A DNA stretch of 64,000 nucleotides from Hansschlegelia beijingensis. Its GTDB lineage: Bacteria > Pseudomonadota > Alphaproteobacteria > Rhizobiales > Methylopilaceae. Made by a program: the position numbers and the translations under genes. The stretch is taken from the NCBI RefSeq assembly GCF_014196425.1, contig NZ_JACIDR010000001.1, forward strand, positions 558,001 through 622,000, in the 5' to 3' direction. Below the pieces are notes generated by a model. The model was not told the origin of the DNA. It did no database searches and saw only the letters and a program-made list of their open reading frames with translations. Below, in pieces: positions 29,705 to 38,318 of this stretch; the stretch's first letter is position 1, and each line of letters begins with the position of its first letter.

Positions 29705-30538
29705 ATGTCCGACGGCTCGTCCAAGCCCGCCTTCTCCGCCGCCCGCCTGTTCGATCGCGCCGGCGGCCCGCGCATCATGGGCATCCTGAACGTCACGCCG
29801 GATTCGTTTTCCGACGGCGGGCGTTTCGCGGCCGTCGAGAACGCGGTCGCGCACGCCCGCGCGATGGCGGAGGAGGGCGCCGACGTGATCGACATCGGCG
29901 GCGAGTCGACCCGGCCGGGCTATCAGGCGGTCGACGCCGAGGAGGAGATCCGCCGCGTCGTGCCGGCCATCCGCGCCGTGAGGGTGGCGGTCGACACGCC
30001 GATCTCGATCGACACAATGAAGGCCAAGGTGGCGGCCGCCGCGCTCGAGGCCGGCGCCGAAATCGTCAATGACGTCTGGGGCCTGCAGCGCGATCCGGAC
30101 ATCGCCCGCGTGGCCGCCGAGCACGGCGCCCCGGTCGTGGTGATGCATCACCGCACGGAGGTCGATCCCGCGCTCGACATCGTCGAGGACATGAAGCGGT
30201 TTCTCGGCCGCTCGGTCGAGATCGCCCAGAAGGCTGGGATCCCGGACGCCGCGATCGCGCTTGATCCGGGCGTCGGCTTCGGCAAGACGATCCCCCAGAA
30301 CCTGATCGCCATCAGGCGGGTCGACGCGCTCGTCGCCATGGGTTTTCCGGTGCTGCTCGGGACCTCGCGCAAATCGCTGATCGGGCACATCCTCGAACGC
30401 CGGCCGGAGGAGCGGGTGTTCGGTACGGTGGCGACCTCGGTGCTCGGCTGGCGTCAGGGCGCGGTGATGTTCCGCGTCCACGACGTGCGCGCCAATCGCG
30501 ACGCGCTGCTGGTGGCCCAGGCGATCCTCGACGCCTGA
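29705..30538 (+). CDS. folP: Dihydropteroate synthase
   Basis: A 277-aa TIM-barrel enzyme joining 6-hydroxymethyl-dihydropterin diphosphate to p-aminobenzoate in folate synthesis; the target of sulfonamides. The signatures are present: I-M-G-I-L-N-V-T-P-D-S-F-S-D-G-G near residue 22, D-I-G-G-E-S-T-R-P-G near 61, V-D-T-P-I-S-I-D-T near 96 and G-T-S-R-K-S-L near 220. The length is typical. The ATG at 29705 fits the family start. It converges with sodB. Confidence 0.96.
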   Translation: MSDGSSKPAFSAARLFDRAGGPRIMGILNVTPDSFSDGGRFAAVENAVAHARAMAEEGADVIDIGGESTRPGYQAVDAEEEIRRVVPAIRAVRVAVDTPISIDTMKAKVAAAALEAGAEIVNDVWGLQRDPDIARVAAEHGAPVVVMHHRTEVDPALDIVEDMKRFLGRSVEIAQKAGIPDAAIALDPGVGFGKTIPQNLIAIRRVDALVAMGFPVLLGTSRKSLIGHILERRPEERVFGTVATSVLGWRQGAVMFRVHDVRANRDALLVAQAILDA

Positions 30539-30554
30539 GGGGGCGCTCCAAACG

Positions 30555-30578
30555 AAAAGCGGGGCCCGAAGGCCCCGC
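30555..30578 (-). terminator. Intrinsic terminator of sodB
   Basis: GCGGGGCC (30559-30566), CGAA loop and GGCCCCGC (30571-30578) form an 8-bp stem. The plus-strand AAAA at 30555-30558 becomes TTTT after the hairpin on the minus strand, 21 bp beyond the sodB stop. Confidence 0.8.
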
Positions 30579-30599
30579 GGGATCAGTCGCTTGCGACGA

Positions 30600-31196
30600 T
30601 CACTTCGCCTTGGAGTACAGCTCCTCGACATACTCCCAGTTCACCAGATTCTCGATGAACGCCTTGAGGTAGTCGGGACGGCGGTTGCGGTAGTCGATGT
30701 AGTAGGAGTGCTCCCAGACGTCGACGCCGAGCAGCGGCGTCGCGCCGTGCACCAGCGGGTTCTCGCCGTTCGGGGTCTTCATCACCTCGAGCTTGCCGTT
30801 CTTGAGCGCGAGCCACGCCCAGCCGGAGCCGAACTGGCCCTTGCCGGCCTCGATGAAGTCCTCCTTGAACTTCTCGACGCCGCCGAGGTCCTCCTTGATC
30901 TTGGCCTCGAGCGAGCCCGGGATCGCGCCGCCGCCGTTCGGCTTCATCCACTTCCAGAAATGGATGTGGTTGAAGTGCTGGCCGGCGTTGTTGAACAGCG
31001 CCTGGTTCTTCCCGTAGGAGCCGATCACCACCTCTTCGAGGGACTTGCCTTCAAGGCCGGAGCCGGCGAGCAGCTTGTTGCCCGTCTCGACATAGGCGTT
31101 GTGATGCTTGTCGTGATGGAACTCCAAGGTCTCCTTGGACATATAAGGCTGCAGAGCGTCGTAGGCGTAGGGCAGGTCCGGAAGCTCGAAGGCCAT
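30600..31196 (-). CDS. sodB: Iron (Fe) superoxide dismutase
   Basis: A 198-aa cytosolic dismutase of the Fe/Mn family. Metal ligands are present in order: H in L-E-F-H-H-D-K-H-H near residue 27, H-x-F-W-K-W-M near 76, and D-V-W-E-H-S-Y-Y near 159-163. The N-G-G-G and G-S-G-W-A-W segments are of the iron or cambialistic type; the metal cannot be fixed from sequence alone. The start at 31196 is the family start (M-A-F-E-L-P-D-L-P-Y); a much longer open frame upstream is spurious. It ends at a clear intrinsic terminator. Confidence 0.95.
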   Translation of the reverse strand: MAFELPDLPYAYDALQPYMSKETLEFHHDKHHNAYVETGNKLLAGSGLEGKSLEEVVIGSYGKNQALFNNAGQHFNHIHFWKWMKPNGGGAIPGSLEAKIKEDLGGVEKFKEDFIEAGKGQFGSGWAWLALKNGKLEVMKTPNGENPLVHGATPLLGVDVWEHSYYIDYRNRRPDYLKAFIENLVNWEYVEELYSKAK

Positions 31197-31402
31197 CGAA
31201 AATCTCCACGTGAAAGATGGGCGTTCCGCTGGGCCGCGAGTCGTGACGAAGCTCCGCGTGCAGCGGCAGGTCGCCCGCGTTAGATATGCTTGTCGGCCCT
31301 TGGGGACAACGCCGCTGCTGATCAGCGGTCGCTTCACCGGCCGGTAACCATCACGGGTCGAGACAGACGCAAGAGCAGACACCTCGCGAGGCCGCCATAG
31401 CC

Positions 31403-32770
31403 ATGTCCGTCGTCCTGTACCTGCTCGGAGCGGGCCTGCTGGCCTGGAGCGGCGTCATGCTGCTGCAGGGCGACGCCTTCGCGACGCTCGACATCGCGAC
31501 CCGGCTCGCCGGGTCGGGCGTGCTGGCGATCGGCCTTGGGGCCGTGACCGGCGCGATCCAGAGATTCGGCCGAATCGTCGCCCGCGTCGCCGGCGGGCGC
31601 GAGGGCGAGGCCGGCTGGCTGGATGGCGTGCTTTCGCGCCGCCGGAGGCCCAGCCCCCCGCCGCCGCCCCGGCCGTTGCCGAGGGCGCCCGCCCCGGCCG
31701 CCGCTCCTTCCGAGCCCGACCCCGTGGTCGCGGCCGCGCCCGAACCCGAGGTGGAGCGGCCCGTCCCCCGGCCGGCGCCTGCGCCGGAGCCGGTAGCGGT
31801 CCGTGTGGAGCCGCCGGTAGCCGTGGAGCCCCGCCCCGGGAAGGGCAAGCGCGCAAGGGAACGCCAGGCGGCCGCGGCGGCTTCGGCGACGTTCGAGCCG
31901 CCGGTGGTGGTCGCGCCGGCGTTGGGCGGGGTGACCGCGCCCCAGCCGCCCCGGCCGGAGCCGTCGCCCGAGGCCGTCGTCCGGGAGCGCGACCCCGCGC
32001 CCGAAGCGTCGGAGAAGATCGAGGTCGAGCCGGCGCCTGCCCCCGAGCCCGTCCCCGAACCCGAAGCCGCGCCGGCGGCTGCGCCGGCGGTCGAGGTCCA
32101 GGCTGACGAGAGCGCCGGTTCGCCGGAGCCCGCGCCGGTCGAGGAGCCCGCGCCGCAGCAGCCCACGGCCGCCGCGGAGGTCGCGTCAGATCCTGCCCCG
32201 AACGAGAAGCGCGCGGCGCCGCCCGAGTGGCTGATCCGCGCCCGCGAGCGGCGCGAGGCCCGGGCGCGCGGAGAGCGGGTCGAGCCGAGGCTCGGCGAGC
32301 CCGCGCCGGAGCCTGCGCCGATCGCGCCGCAGGCCGAAGCCCAAACCGAAACCGAAACCGAAACCGAGGCCTCCGTCGCGGCGGATCCCGCGGTCGAGCC
32401 GGAGGCGCAGACCGCTGGTCCGCGGCTCGTCCGGGAGGGCGAGCTCAAGGGCGTGACCTACCGTTTCTTCGACGACGGTTCGGTCGAGGCGGAATCGCCG
32501 CATGGCCGCCGCCGCTTCGCTTCGGTGGACGATCTGCGCAGGACGGTGCTGGCCGCGCGCGGCGGGGTGTTCGACCCCGCGGACGAACCCGAGGAGGAAG
32601 ACGAGCCGGCGCCGGCGGCGGCCTCGGCGGAGCACGATCGGCCGCGCTTCGGCGGAGAGCCTCAGGAGGCGCCGCCGGTCACCGTCAGCCCCGCCGATCG
32701 CGTCTCGGAGGACCCGCTCGACGCCGCGCTCGCGGAGCTCGAGCAGGGCGCGCCGCCGATCAGGCGGTAG
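31403..32770 (+). CDS. Membrane-anchored proline/glutamate-rich protein
   Basis: A 455-aa protein. Two N-terminal hydrophobic segments (about residues 4-24 and 35-58) are followed by a 280-residue disordered region of P, A, E and V repeats with a (TE)n run, and a short folded-looking C-terminal domain of the form V-R-E-G-E-L-K-G-V-T-Y-R-F-F-x-D-G-S-V-E-A near residue 345. The domain resembles a small conserved unit of Hyphomicrobiales hypothetical proteins with TM plus linker. No function is recognised; an extended membrane-tethered scaffold is possible. The last 11 bp overlap the convergent peptidase gene. Confidence 0.75.
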   Translation: MSVVLYLLGAGLLAWSGVMLLQGDAFATLDIATRLAGSGVLAIGLGAVTGAIQRFGRIVARVAGGREGEAGWLDGVLSRRRRPSPPPPPRPLPRAPAPAAAPSEPDPVVAAAPEPEVERPVPRPAPAPEPVAVRVEPPVAVEPRPGKGKRARERQAAAAASATFEPPVVVAPALGGVTAPQPPRPEPSPEAVVRERDPAPEASEKIEVEPAPAPEPVPEPEAAPAAAPAVEVQADESAGSPEPAPVEEPAPQQPTAAAEVASDPAPNEKRAAPPEWLIRARERREARARGERVEPRLGEPAPEPAPIAPQAEAQTETETETEASVAADPAVEPEAQTAGPRLVREGELKGVTYRFFDDGSVEAESPHGRRRFASVDDLRRTVLAARGGVFDPADEPEEEDEPAPAAASAEHDRPRFGGEPQEAPPVTVSPADRVSEDPLDAALAELEQGAPPIRR

Positions 32771-34913
32771 CGGCGGCCGGCTCCGCTTCGGCCTTTCCGA
32801 CGGCCCAGAGCGCGAAGGCGTAGGACAGCGCGACCTCCTCCAGCCGGTCGAACCGGCCCGCGGCGCCGCCATGGCCGGCGTCCATGTTGGTCTTCAGCAG
32901 GATCGGCCGGTCGGAGGTCGTGGCGTCGCGCAGCCGCGCCGCCCATTTGGCCGGCTCCCAGTATGTGACGCGCGGATCGGTGAGGCCTGCGAGCGCCAGG
33001 ATCGCCGGATAGGGACGCGGCCCGACATTGTCGACCGGGCTGTAGCTCCGGATGCGCCGGAACGCCTCCGGGTCCTCGATCGGATTGCCCCATTCGGGCC
33101 ATTCGGGCGGCGTCAGCGGCAGCGTGTCGTCGAGCATCGTGGTCAGCACGTCCACGAACGGCACGTCGGCGATGATCCCTGCGAACAGGTCCGGCCGCAG
33201 ATTGGCGATCGCGCCCATCAGCATGCCGCCGGCCGAACCGCCATGAGCCACGATCCGGCCGGAGGAGGTGAAGCCGGCCTCCGCGAGATGCTCCGCCACG
33301 GCGATGAAGTCCGAAAAGGTGTTCGGCTTGTTCTCGAGCTTGCCGTCGAGATACCAGCCCCAGCCCTTCTCGGTCCCGCCGCGGACATGTGCGATCGCAT
33401 AGACGAAGCCGCGATCGACCAGCGACAGCCTGCCGCCGGAGAACCCGGCCGGGATCGAGATGCCATAGGCGCCGTAGCCGTAGAGCAGGCACGGCGCGGA
33501 GCCGTCGAGCGCGAGACCCGCCCGGTGCAGCACGGTGACCGGCACCTGCGCGCCGTCCGGCGCGGTCGCGGTCAGCCGGCGCGTCACATACGCGGCCGGG
33601 TCGTGGCCGGAGGGAATCTCCTGGCGCTTGCGCAGCCGGCGCTCCCCCGTCGCCATGTCGTAGTCCCACACTTCAGCTGGCGTCGCCGGCGAGGAGTAGG
33701 TGAAGCGCGTGCGATCGGCGTCGAACTCGCGGCCGGCGTCGAAGCCGAGCGCGTAGGCCTCCTCGGGGAAGGCGATCTCGTGCTCGCCGCCGTCCGCGAG
33801 CGTGCGGACGACCAGCCGGGGCACGGCGTCGACCCGCTCGAGCCGCACGAGGTGACGCGCCGTGACAGCGTGGTCGAGCACGTAGGTCCCCGGCCGGTGG
33901 GGCAGGATCTCGCGGGCGGGGCCCGCCGGCTCGTCCGCCGCGACGGCGACCAGCTTGAAGTCGACCGCGCCGTCCGCGTTGGTGCGGATGACGAGGGTCG
34001 AGCGGCCGTCGAGATCAGGGTGATGGTCGAGCTCATAGCGGACGCCGGTGCGGCGCGGCCAGACCAGGCGCGGCGGGCTTTCGGGCGCGCCGCGCGGGAT
34101 GAGATGCGCCTCGCTGGTGTCGTGGTCCGAGACGGTGATGACGCAGAACGCGCCGGAGCGCGTCTCCTCGACGCCGACGAACCAGCCGGGATCCTGCTCC
34201 TTGAAGACCAGTTCGTCCTGCTCGACCGGGCTCCCGAGGCGATGGCGATAGACCTCGAGCGCGCGGTGCCGCTCGTCGAGCCGGACGTACCAGAAGCTCC
34301 GTCCGTCGGCCGCCCAGACGGTCGCGCCGGTTGCGCTCGGGATCTCGTCAGGCAGATCCGCGCCGGTTTCGAGGTCCCTCACCCGGATGGTGTCGAACTC
34401 CGAGCCCTTGTCGTCGGCGCTCCAGGCGAGCAGCGCGTGGTCCGGCGAGGCGCGCCAGTGGCCGAGCTGGAAAAAGGCGTGGCCTTTCGCCAGAGCGTCG
34501 CCGTCGAGCAATGTGCGCTCCGCTTCCGCCTCCGCTCCGCGGGGCCGGCGGACGATCAGCGGGTGCTGGCCGCCCTCGCGATAGCGGACGGCGTATTCGT
34601 ACGGGCCGTCCGGCGAGGGCGTCGTCGAATCATCTTCCTTGATGCGGCCGCGCATTTCGCCGACGAGTTTCGTCTTAAGCGGCTCGAGCGGACCCAGCAG
34701 CGCCGCCGCATAGGCGTTCTCGGCGTCCAGGTAGGCGCGGATGTCCGCCGGCAGGACCTCGGGCCGGCGGATCGCCTCGGCCCAGTTCTCGGCCTTGAGC
34801 CAGGCGTAGGGGTCCTCCAGCCGGACGCCGTGGATCTCGCGCGCGAACGGCCGCCGCTCCGCCCGGGCCGGCGTGGGGTCGCGACGTTCGGGTGTCTGAG
34901 CCGGAAGGGTCAT
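32760..34913 (-). CDS. ptrB: Oligopeptidase B (S9A prolyl oligopeptidase family)
   Basis: A 717-aa serine peptidase cleaving after basic residues in short peptides. A seven-bladed propeller (about residues 75-420) precedes the alpha/beta-hydrolase domain, which shows the H-G-G-S-A-G-G nucleophile elbow near residue 561, and D-x-x-x-x-x-Y-W-E-P and D-A-G-H-G-G near the C-terminus for the Asp and His. The early H-G-x-x-L-E-D-P-Y-A-W-L motif is typical of the family. The ATG at 34913 starts it. It ends tail-to-tail with an 11-bp overlap. Confidence 0.94.
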   Translation of the reverse strand: MTLPAQTPERRDPTPARAERRPFAREIHGVRLEDPYAWLKAENWAEAIRRPEVLPADIRAYLDAENAYAAALLGPLEPLKTKLVGEMRGRIKEDDSTTPSPDGPYEYAVRYREGGQHPLIVRRPRGAEAEAERTLLDGDALAKGHAFFQLGHWRASPDHALLAWSADDKGSEFDTIRVRDLETGADLPDEIPSATGATVWAADGRSFWYVRLDERHRALEVYRHRLGSPVEQDELVFKEQDPGWFVGVEETRSGAFCVITVSDHDTSEAHLIPRGAPESPPRLVWPRRTGVRYELDHHPDLDGRSTLVIRTNADGAVDFKLVAVAADEPAGPAREILPHRPGTYVLDHAVTARHLVRLERVDAVPRLVVRTLADGGEHEIAFPEEAYALGFDAGREFDADRTRFTYSSPATPAEVWDYDMATGERRLRKRQEIPSGHDPAAYVTRRLTATAPDGAQVPVTVLHRAGLALDGSAPCLLYGYGAYGISIPAGFSGGRLSLVDRGFVYAIAHVRGGTEKGWGWYLDGKLENKPNTFSDFIAVAEHLAEAGFTSSGRIVAHGGSAGGMLMGAIANLRPDLFAGIIADVPFVDVLTTMLDDTLPLTPPEWPEWGNPIEDPEAFRRIRSYSPVDNVGPRPYPAILALAGLTDPRVTYWEPAKWAARLRDATTSDRPILLKTNMDAGHGGAAGRFDRLEEVALSYAFALWAVGKAEAEPAAATA

Positions 34914-35309
34914 GCCCGCCTTTCTTTCGCCGTTTACCGGAGCGACTTGGCGTCGCAGAACGCCGGGACCGTAGTTTTGGCGGGACGCTTCGGCAAGAAC
35001 AGGACCGCTTCGCCGGCCGACGGCGAGCTGTGCGGCATTTCGCCGGAGCCGAAATTGGTTGGTCGGCTTCTAGGAAGCGCCGGTAATCGCTACAGTCATT
35101 GCGATGGGGCGCAAACAAAAGCAGTTGAGAACGTCCCCGAGAACTTGCGCCGACATGGGTGATTGTCTATTTCACAATGACTCCCGCCGGCCGGATCCAT
35201 AAAGCTCGCGGCCGCCGCCAGTCCACAAGGGCGCGCTGATATTATCTCACAGGCCCGGCCGGTCGCCTGGGCCGACAGTTTTCAACAAAACTCACGGAAC
35301 GGGATCTCC
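34914..35309. other. Divergent promoter region of mucR and ptrB
   Basis: No gene is supported. It holds A/T-rich patches near 35155-35180 and 35232-35250, including an ATTGT-N7-ACAAT inverted repeat at 35162-35178. MucR proteins prefer A/T-rich DNA with T-A steps and usually autoregulate, so these are the likely operator positions. Confidence 0.5.
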
Positions 35310-35726
35310 ATGAGCGAAACCGCCACGACGTCGAACTATATCGAGCTCGCGGCAGACATCGTGTCTGCCTATGTCAGCAACAATTCGGTCGCATCGGCTG
35401 ACTTGCCTGGGCTGATCAACGAGGTCCACGCAGCGCTCACCCGCATGTCGACCGGAGCGGCCGAGCCCGCCGCCGAGGCGCTCAAGCCCGCGATCCCGGT
35501 CAAGAAGTCCGTGACCTCGGACTACATCGTCTGCCTCGAGGACGGTAAGAAGTTCAAGTCGCTCAAGCGTCACCTGCGGACGCAGTACAACATGTCGCCC
35601 GAGGAATATCGGGAGAAGTGGGGCCTGCCGTCCGATTACCCGATGGTGGCGCCGAACTATGCGGCCGCCCGCTCGGAGCTGGCCAAGAAGATGGGCCTCG
35701 GCCAGCAGCGCGTCCGCGGGCGCTGA
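35310..35726 (+). CDS. mucR: MucR/Ros-family transcriptional regulator
   Basis: A 138-aa regulator of the Ros/MucR zinc-finger family, which silences or tunes exopolysaccharide, virulence and cell-cycle genes in Hyphomicrobiales. The N-terminal oligomerisation region (about 10-45) and C-terminal DNA-binding region (about 75-138) are present, the latter with [15 protein letters not shown] then Y-R-E-K-W-G-L-P and M-G-L-G-Q. The second cysteine is Asp, and the second histidine position reads Q-Y, so the canonical Cys2His2 site is broken. Some Ros homologues fold without zinc, so it is probably still functional. A bidirectional terminator follows. Confidence 0.95.
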   Translation: MSETATTSNYIELAADIVSAYVSNNSVASADLPGLINEVHAALTRMSTGAAEPAAEALKPAIPVKKSVTSDYIVCLEDGKKFKSLKRHLRTQYNMSPEEYREKWGLPSDYPMVAPNYAAARSELAKKMGLGQQRVRGR

Positions 35727-35750
35727 AGCTCGAACTGCCCGCCTCTCGAA

Positions 35751-35780
35751 AAAAGCCGCCCCTTCCGGGCGGCTTTTTTT
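35751..35780 (+). terminator. Intrinsic terminator after mucR
   Basis: GCCGCCC (35755-35761), loop CTTCC, GGGCGGC (35767-35773) then TTTTTTT. A runs on the other side make it usable in both directions; the minus-strand gene ends at 35814. Confidence 0.9.
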
Positions 35781-35813
35781 GCGCCTGAAGCGCACGTCCG
35801 GCCGAGGGCTCAG

Positions 35814-36173
35814 TCATCTCCCGGCGGCGGGTCGTCGTCCGTCCTGTTCCGCCTGCAGGGCCTGCAGCAGGGCGATATGGCGGTTGAGATCGTAGGTCCA
35901 GTGCCCGGCGCGGCCGCGCCGTCGCTCGGCTCGGAGCGCCTGCGCAAGCCGCGTCACGATCCGGCGACGAAGCGCCGGCCCGTCTTCCGCGAGCTCCCGG
36001 GGGTCGAGCCCGATGAGACGCGGGAGAGCAAGGCGCCGATCATAGTCCCCGGTCGCGCGCGTCGTCGCGGCGAGGCCGCGCTCCGCCGCGGCTCGCAGCG
36101 CCGAATCCAAGCCCGGCGAGCGTCCCCGCCCGAGCTCCGCCACGACGCGTCGTCCATCCTGTTCCGGCCTCAT
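35814..36173 (-). CDS. DUF6477-like small protein
   Basis: A 119-aa protein resembling DUF6477 in its layout: P-R-L-I-G-L-D middle and a C-terminal R-R-G-R-A-G-H-W-T-Y-D-L-N-R-H-I-A-L-L-Q-A-L segment. The ATG at 36173 is selected because a strong G-G-A-G-G-A-G site lies 6 bp upstream; an upstream in-frame ATG at 36203 is possible. The function is unknown. It is divergent from the DUF6456 gene across a 100-bp gap that contains an imperfect palindrome, so the pair may be co-regulated. Confidence 0.65.
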   Translation of the reverse strand: MRPEQDGRRVVAELGRGRSPGLDSALRAAAERGLAATTRATGDYDRRLALPRLIGLDPRELAEDGPALRRRIVTRLAQALRAERRRGRAGHWTYDLNRHIALLQALQAEQDGRRPAAGR

Positions 36174-36221
36174 CGCGCTCTCCTCCAGGTCGCCGGGGAG
36201 CATGCGGAGCTTTGTGTCGCT

Positions 36222-36257
36222 GGACAAGAAAAAAATCCTATGCAAGTTTTCTGTCCT
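36222..36257. promoter_or_regulatory. Imperfect palindrome between divergent DUF6477-like and DUF6456 genes
   Basis: GGACA-AGAAAA on the left and TTTTCT-GTCC on the right are inverted repeats differing by one extra A, with a 15-nt A/T-rich centre. The repeat lies 48 bp and 16 bp from the two divergent starts. It is a candidate operator; the binding protein is unknown. Confidence 0.5.
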
Positions 36258-36273
36258 AAAGCGGGAGGCGCGC

Positions 36274-37077
36274 ATGGCGAGACGCAAGGCGGGTGGGGAC
36301 GAGGGGGCGGCGGTGTCGGCCGCCGGGATGAGGCTGCTCGGCAGGGTCATGGCCGCGGGCCGCGCCGGGTTGCGCTCGGCGCCGGCCGGGCCGACGGCCG
36401 AACTCGAGAGCCGCGGCCTTGTCCGGGTCAGCGGGGAGGGAGGGCTGGTGGCCACCGCGGAGGGCGCGGCGCGGCTCGCCCGCGCGCAGGGCGGCTTTCT
36501 CGCGCAGCACCGCGCGCTCGGCCGGCGCTCGGTTCCGGCGGACGGCGGCGGCGGCTTCGAGAGCGCGCTGGTCGATCTCGACGAGAGCCCGCTGGGCTGG
36601 CTGGCGCGCCGCAAGGGGCGGGACGGCAAACCGCTGCTCGCCCCCCATGAGGTGGCGGCCGGCGAGCGGCTGCGGGCCGATTTCACGCGCGGTCAGATGA
36701 CGCCGCGCGTCACCGCGAACTGGGAGGCGTCAGTGTCGCGCGGCAGGCGGGGCGGCGCAGGGGCGGGCGCCGAGCTTTCGGACCACGCGATGGCGGCGCG
36801 CGATCGGGTGCGCCGCGCCATCGAGGCCGTGGGCCCCGAGCTCTCCGGCGCGCTGCTCGACGTGTGCTGCTTCCTGAAAGGGATGGAGGAGGTGGAGCGG
36901 GATCGCGGCTGGCCGGCGCGCGGCGCCAAGCTGGTGCTCGGCCTCGCGCTGTCGCGGCTCGCCCGGCACTACGGCTACGCGCCCGACGAACCGGCGCCGG
37001 ACAGGCCCGGACGTATCGTCAGGTGGGGAACGGCGGACAGCCGGCCCACGATCGACGGCGCCGAGCCGCAGGCCTGA
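36274..37077 (+). CDS. DUF6456 protein
   Basis: A 267-aa protein with a C-terminal DUF6456 domain: P-L-G-W-L-A-R-R-K, G-E-R-L-R-A-D-F-T-R-x-Q-M-T-P-R-V-T-A-N-W, A-R-D-R-V-R-R-A-I, V-C-C-F-L-K-G-M-E-E-V-E-R and G-W-P-A-R. The N-terminal ~100 residues contain a possible winged-helix (R-L-L-G-R-V-M... L-V-R-V-S-G-E-G). DUF6456 is typical of alphaproteobacteria and of unknown function, though a DNA-binding role is plausible. The ATG at 36274 follows GGGAGG; the longer frame starting at 36202 crosses the palindrome. Confidence 0.8.
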   Translation: MARRKAGGDEGAAVSAAGMRLLGRVMAAGRAGLRSAPAGPTAELESRGLVRVSGEGGLVATAEGAARLARAQGGFLAQHRALGRRSVPADGGGGFESALVDLDESPLGWLARRKGRDGKPLLAPHEVAAGERLRADFTRGQMTPRVTANWEASVSRGRRGGAGAGAELSDHAMAARDRVRRAIEAVGPELSGALLDVCCFLKGMEEVERDRGWPARGAKLVLGLALSRLARHYGYAPDEPAPDRPGRIVRWGTADSRPTIDGAEPQA

Positions 37078-37080
37078 TCG

Positions 37081-37518
37081 TCAGGAAGCCGCCGCGGCGG
37101 TCTCCGCGCCTGCCGCCGCGGCGGCCTCGCGCTTGATGCGCTCCACCATCGAGCGAAGCCCGTTTGAGCGTTGCGGGGTGAGATGCTCGCGCAGCTGGAT
37201 GCGGTCGAAGACCTCTCCGGCGTCCGTCTTCAGGATCTCCCTGGCGGTGCGGCCCGAATAGAGCGTGACCGTGATCGCCACGAGCCCCTTGACCAGATGG
37301 GCGTCGCTGTCGCCCCTGAAGGTGAGCACCGGATCGGCGCCGTCGCCGATGGTCGTCTCGAGCCAGACCTGGCTGGCGCAGCCCTGCACCTTGTTGGCGG
37401 CGGTGCGCGCCTCCGGGGGCAGCGGCTCCAGTTCGCGGCCGAGCTCGATGAGGTAGCGGATGCGCTCCTCCCAGTCGTCGATGAACTCGAAGCCTTCGAG
37501 GATTTCGTCGATCTTCAT
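37081..37518 (-). CDS. sufE: SufE sulfur-acceptor protein
   Basis: A 145-aa cytosolic partner of cysteine desulfurase SufS; it takes persulfide on a cysteine and passes it to the SufBCD scaffold for Fe-S cluster assembly. The signature C-A-S-Q-V-W-L near residue 47-53, with V-x-G-C just before the sulfur-accepting Cys, is present, along with the N-terminal F-E-F-I-D-D-W-E-E-R. The ATG at 37518 follows GAGAGGG; a GTG just before it is less likely. Other suf genes are not in this window. The last ~20 residues are low-complexity Ala/Thr. Confidence 0.93.
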   Translation of the reverse strand: MKIDEILEGFEFIDDWEERIRYLIELGRELEPLPPEARTAANKVQGCASQVWLETTIGDGADPVLTFRGDSDAHLVKGLVAITVTLYSGRTAREILKTDAGEVFDRIQLREHLTPQRSNGLRSMVERIKREAAAAAGAETAAAAS

Positions 37519-37570
37519 CACGCCCTCTCGTCACGTCCGAGGTAGTGCGGATGCCGGCGCTCTGCAAAGG

Positions 37571-37593
37571 AAAAGCGCCGCTCGTGGCGGCGC
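37571..37593 (-). terminator. Intrinsic terminator after the DUF5330 gene
   Basis: GCGGCGC and GCGCCGC (37575-37581 and 37587-37593) pair as a 7-bp stem around a 5-nt loop on the minus strand and are followed by TTTT, about 20 bp beyond the DUF5330 stop and before sufE. Confidence 0.75.
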
Positions 37594-37615
37594 CGGGGGC
37601 AGGGAGTCCGAGCCG

Positions 37616-37999
37616 TCAGGCCGAGCGGGCCGGGACGGGGCCGCGCCAGGCGGGCTTCCTGTCGGTGGCGGTCAGCGTGTCGCGCGTTCCCGCCGTGCTG
37701 GCCGCGGTCGCCTTCGGGGCGCTCGCGCCGTCGCTCAGATAGCCGGTCAGCATCTCGGCCCCGCTGCGGGCGCGCTCGCCCACCAGCTTGAGCGCCTGCG
37801 AGCCGACCGCGCAGGCGTCCGGCTGCCGCTCGCAGAAGCCGCTCACGTCCGAAACGGTGGCGCCGGCCGCCGCGAGCGCCGACAGGGCGTCGATCGAGGC
37901 CCGCTCCTTCTCGTTCGGACCGTCGCCGCCTCCGCCGCCGATCGGCAGAAAGACCGCGAGGACGCAGAGCCAGAACGCGATGCGCAACAGGAAGAACAT
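37616..37999 (-). CDS. DUF5330 secreted or membrane protein
   Basis: A 127-aa protein with an N-terminal hydrophobic helix (M-F-F-L-L-R-I-A-F-W-L-C-V-L-A-V) and then a DUF5330-type core containing S-D-V-S-G-F-C-E-R-Q-P-D-A-C, two cysteines likely bonded in the periplasm. The C-terminal third is disordered. The function is unknown, and the family is largely restricted to Hyphomicrobiales. The ATG at 37999 begins the helix. It is followed by an intrinsic terminator. Confidence 0.8.
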   Translation of the reverse strand: MFFLLRIAFWLCVLAVFLPIGGGGGDGPNEKERASIDALSALAAAGATVSDVSGFCERQPDACAVGSQALKLVGERARSGAEMLTGYLSDGASAPKATAASTAGTRDTLTATDRKPAWRGPVPARSA

Positions 38000-38318
38000 G
38001 GCGGGCAGCCTCTCGTGACCACGGCGTCCGGCGGCGCTGGCCGGGCGACATCCATCAAGCTAGCACGGCCGCACTAACCGCCGTTGAAGCCACAAACGGC
38101 AAATGTCTCAGATGGTTTCATGTTTTTGAAAGGAGCTGGAAAGGTTCCGTAAAGTGTTGCGGCCGCGCCGCGGCCTGCGCGTGAAGGTTGATGCCCGGCG
38201 CCTGTAAAATCGCGCTTTTTAGCGTTCGCTTAAGCGGCGCCTGCGAACGTGGCGGTGGAGGCGGAACCCGGATCAGCGCCGCCGCAGGCGAAGCGGTTCC
38301 AGGGCGTCGACGCGTGGA
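38000..38318. other. Upstream region of the sensor kinase
   Basis: No gene is supported. A/T-rich DNA near 38105-38160, and CGTTCGC (38223-38229) with GCGAACG (38243-38249), an inverted repeat with a 13-nt spacer, make this a plausible promoter/operator zone for the kinase gene at 38319. Confidence 0.45.
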
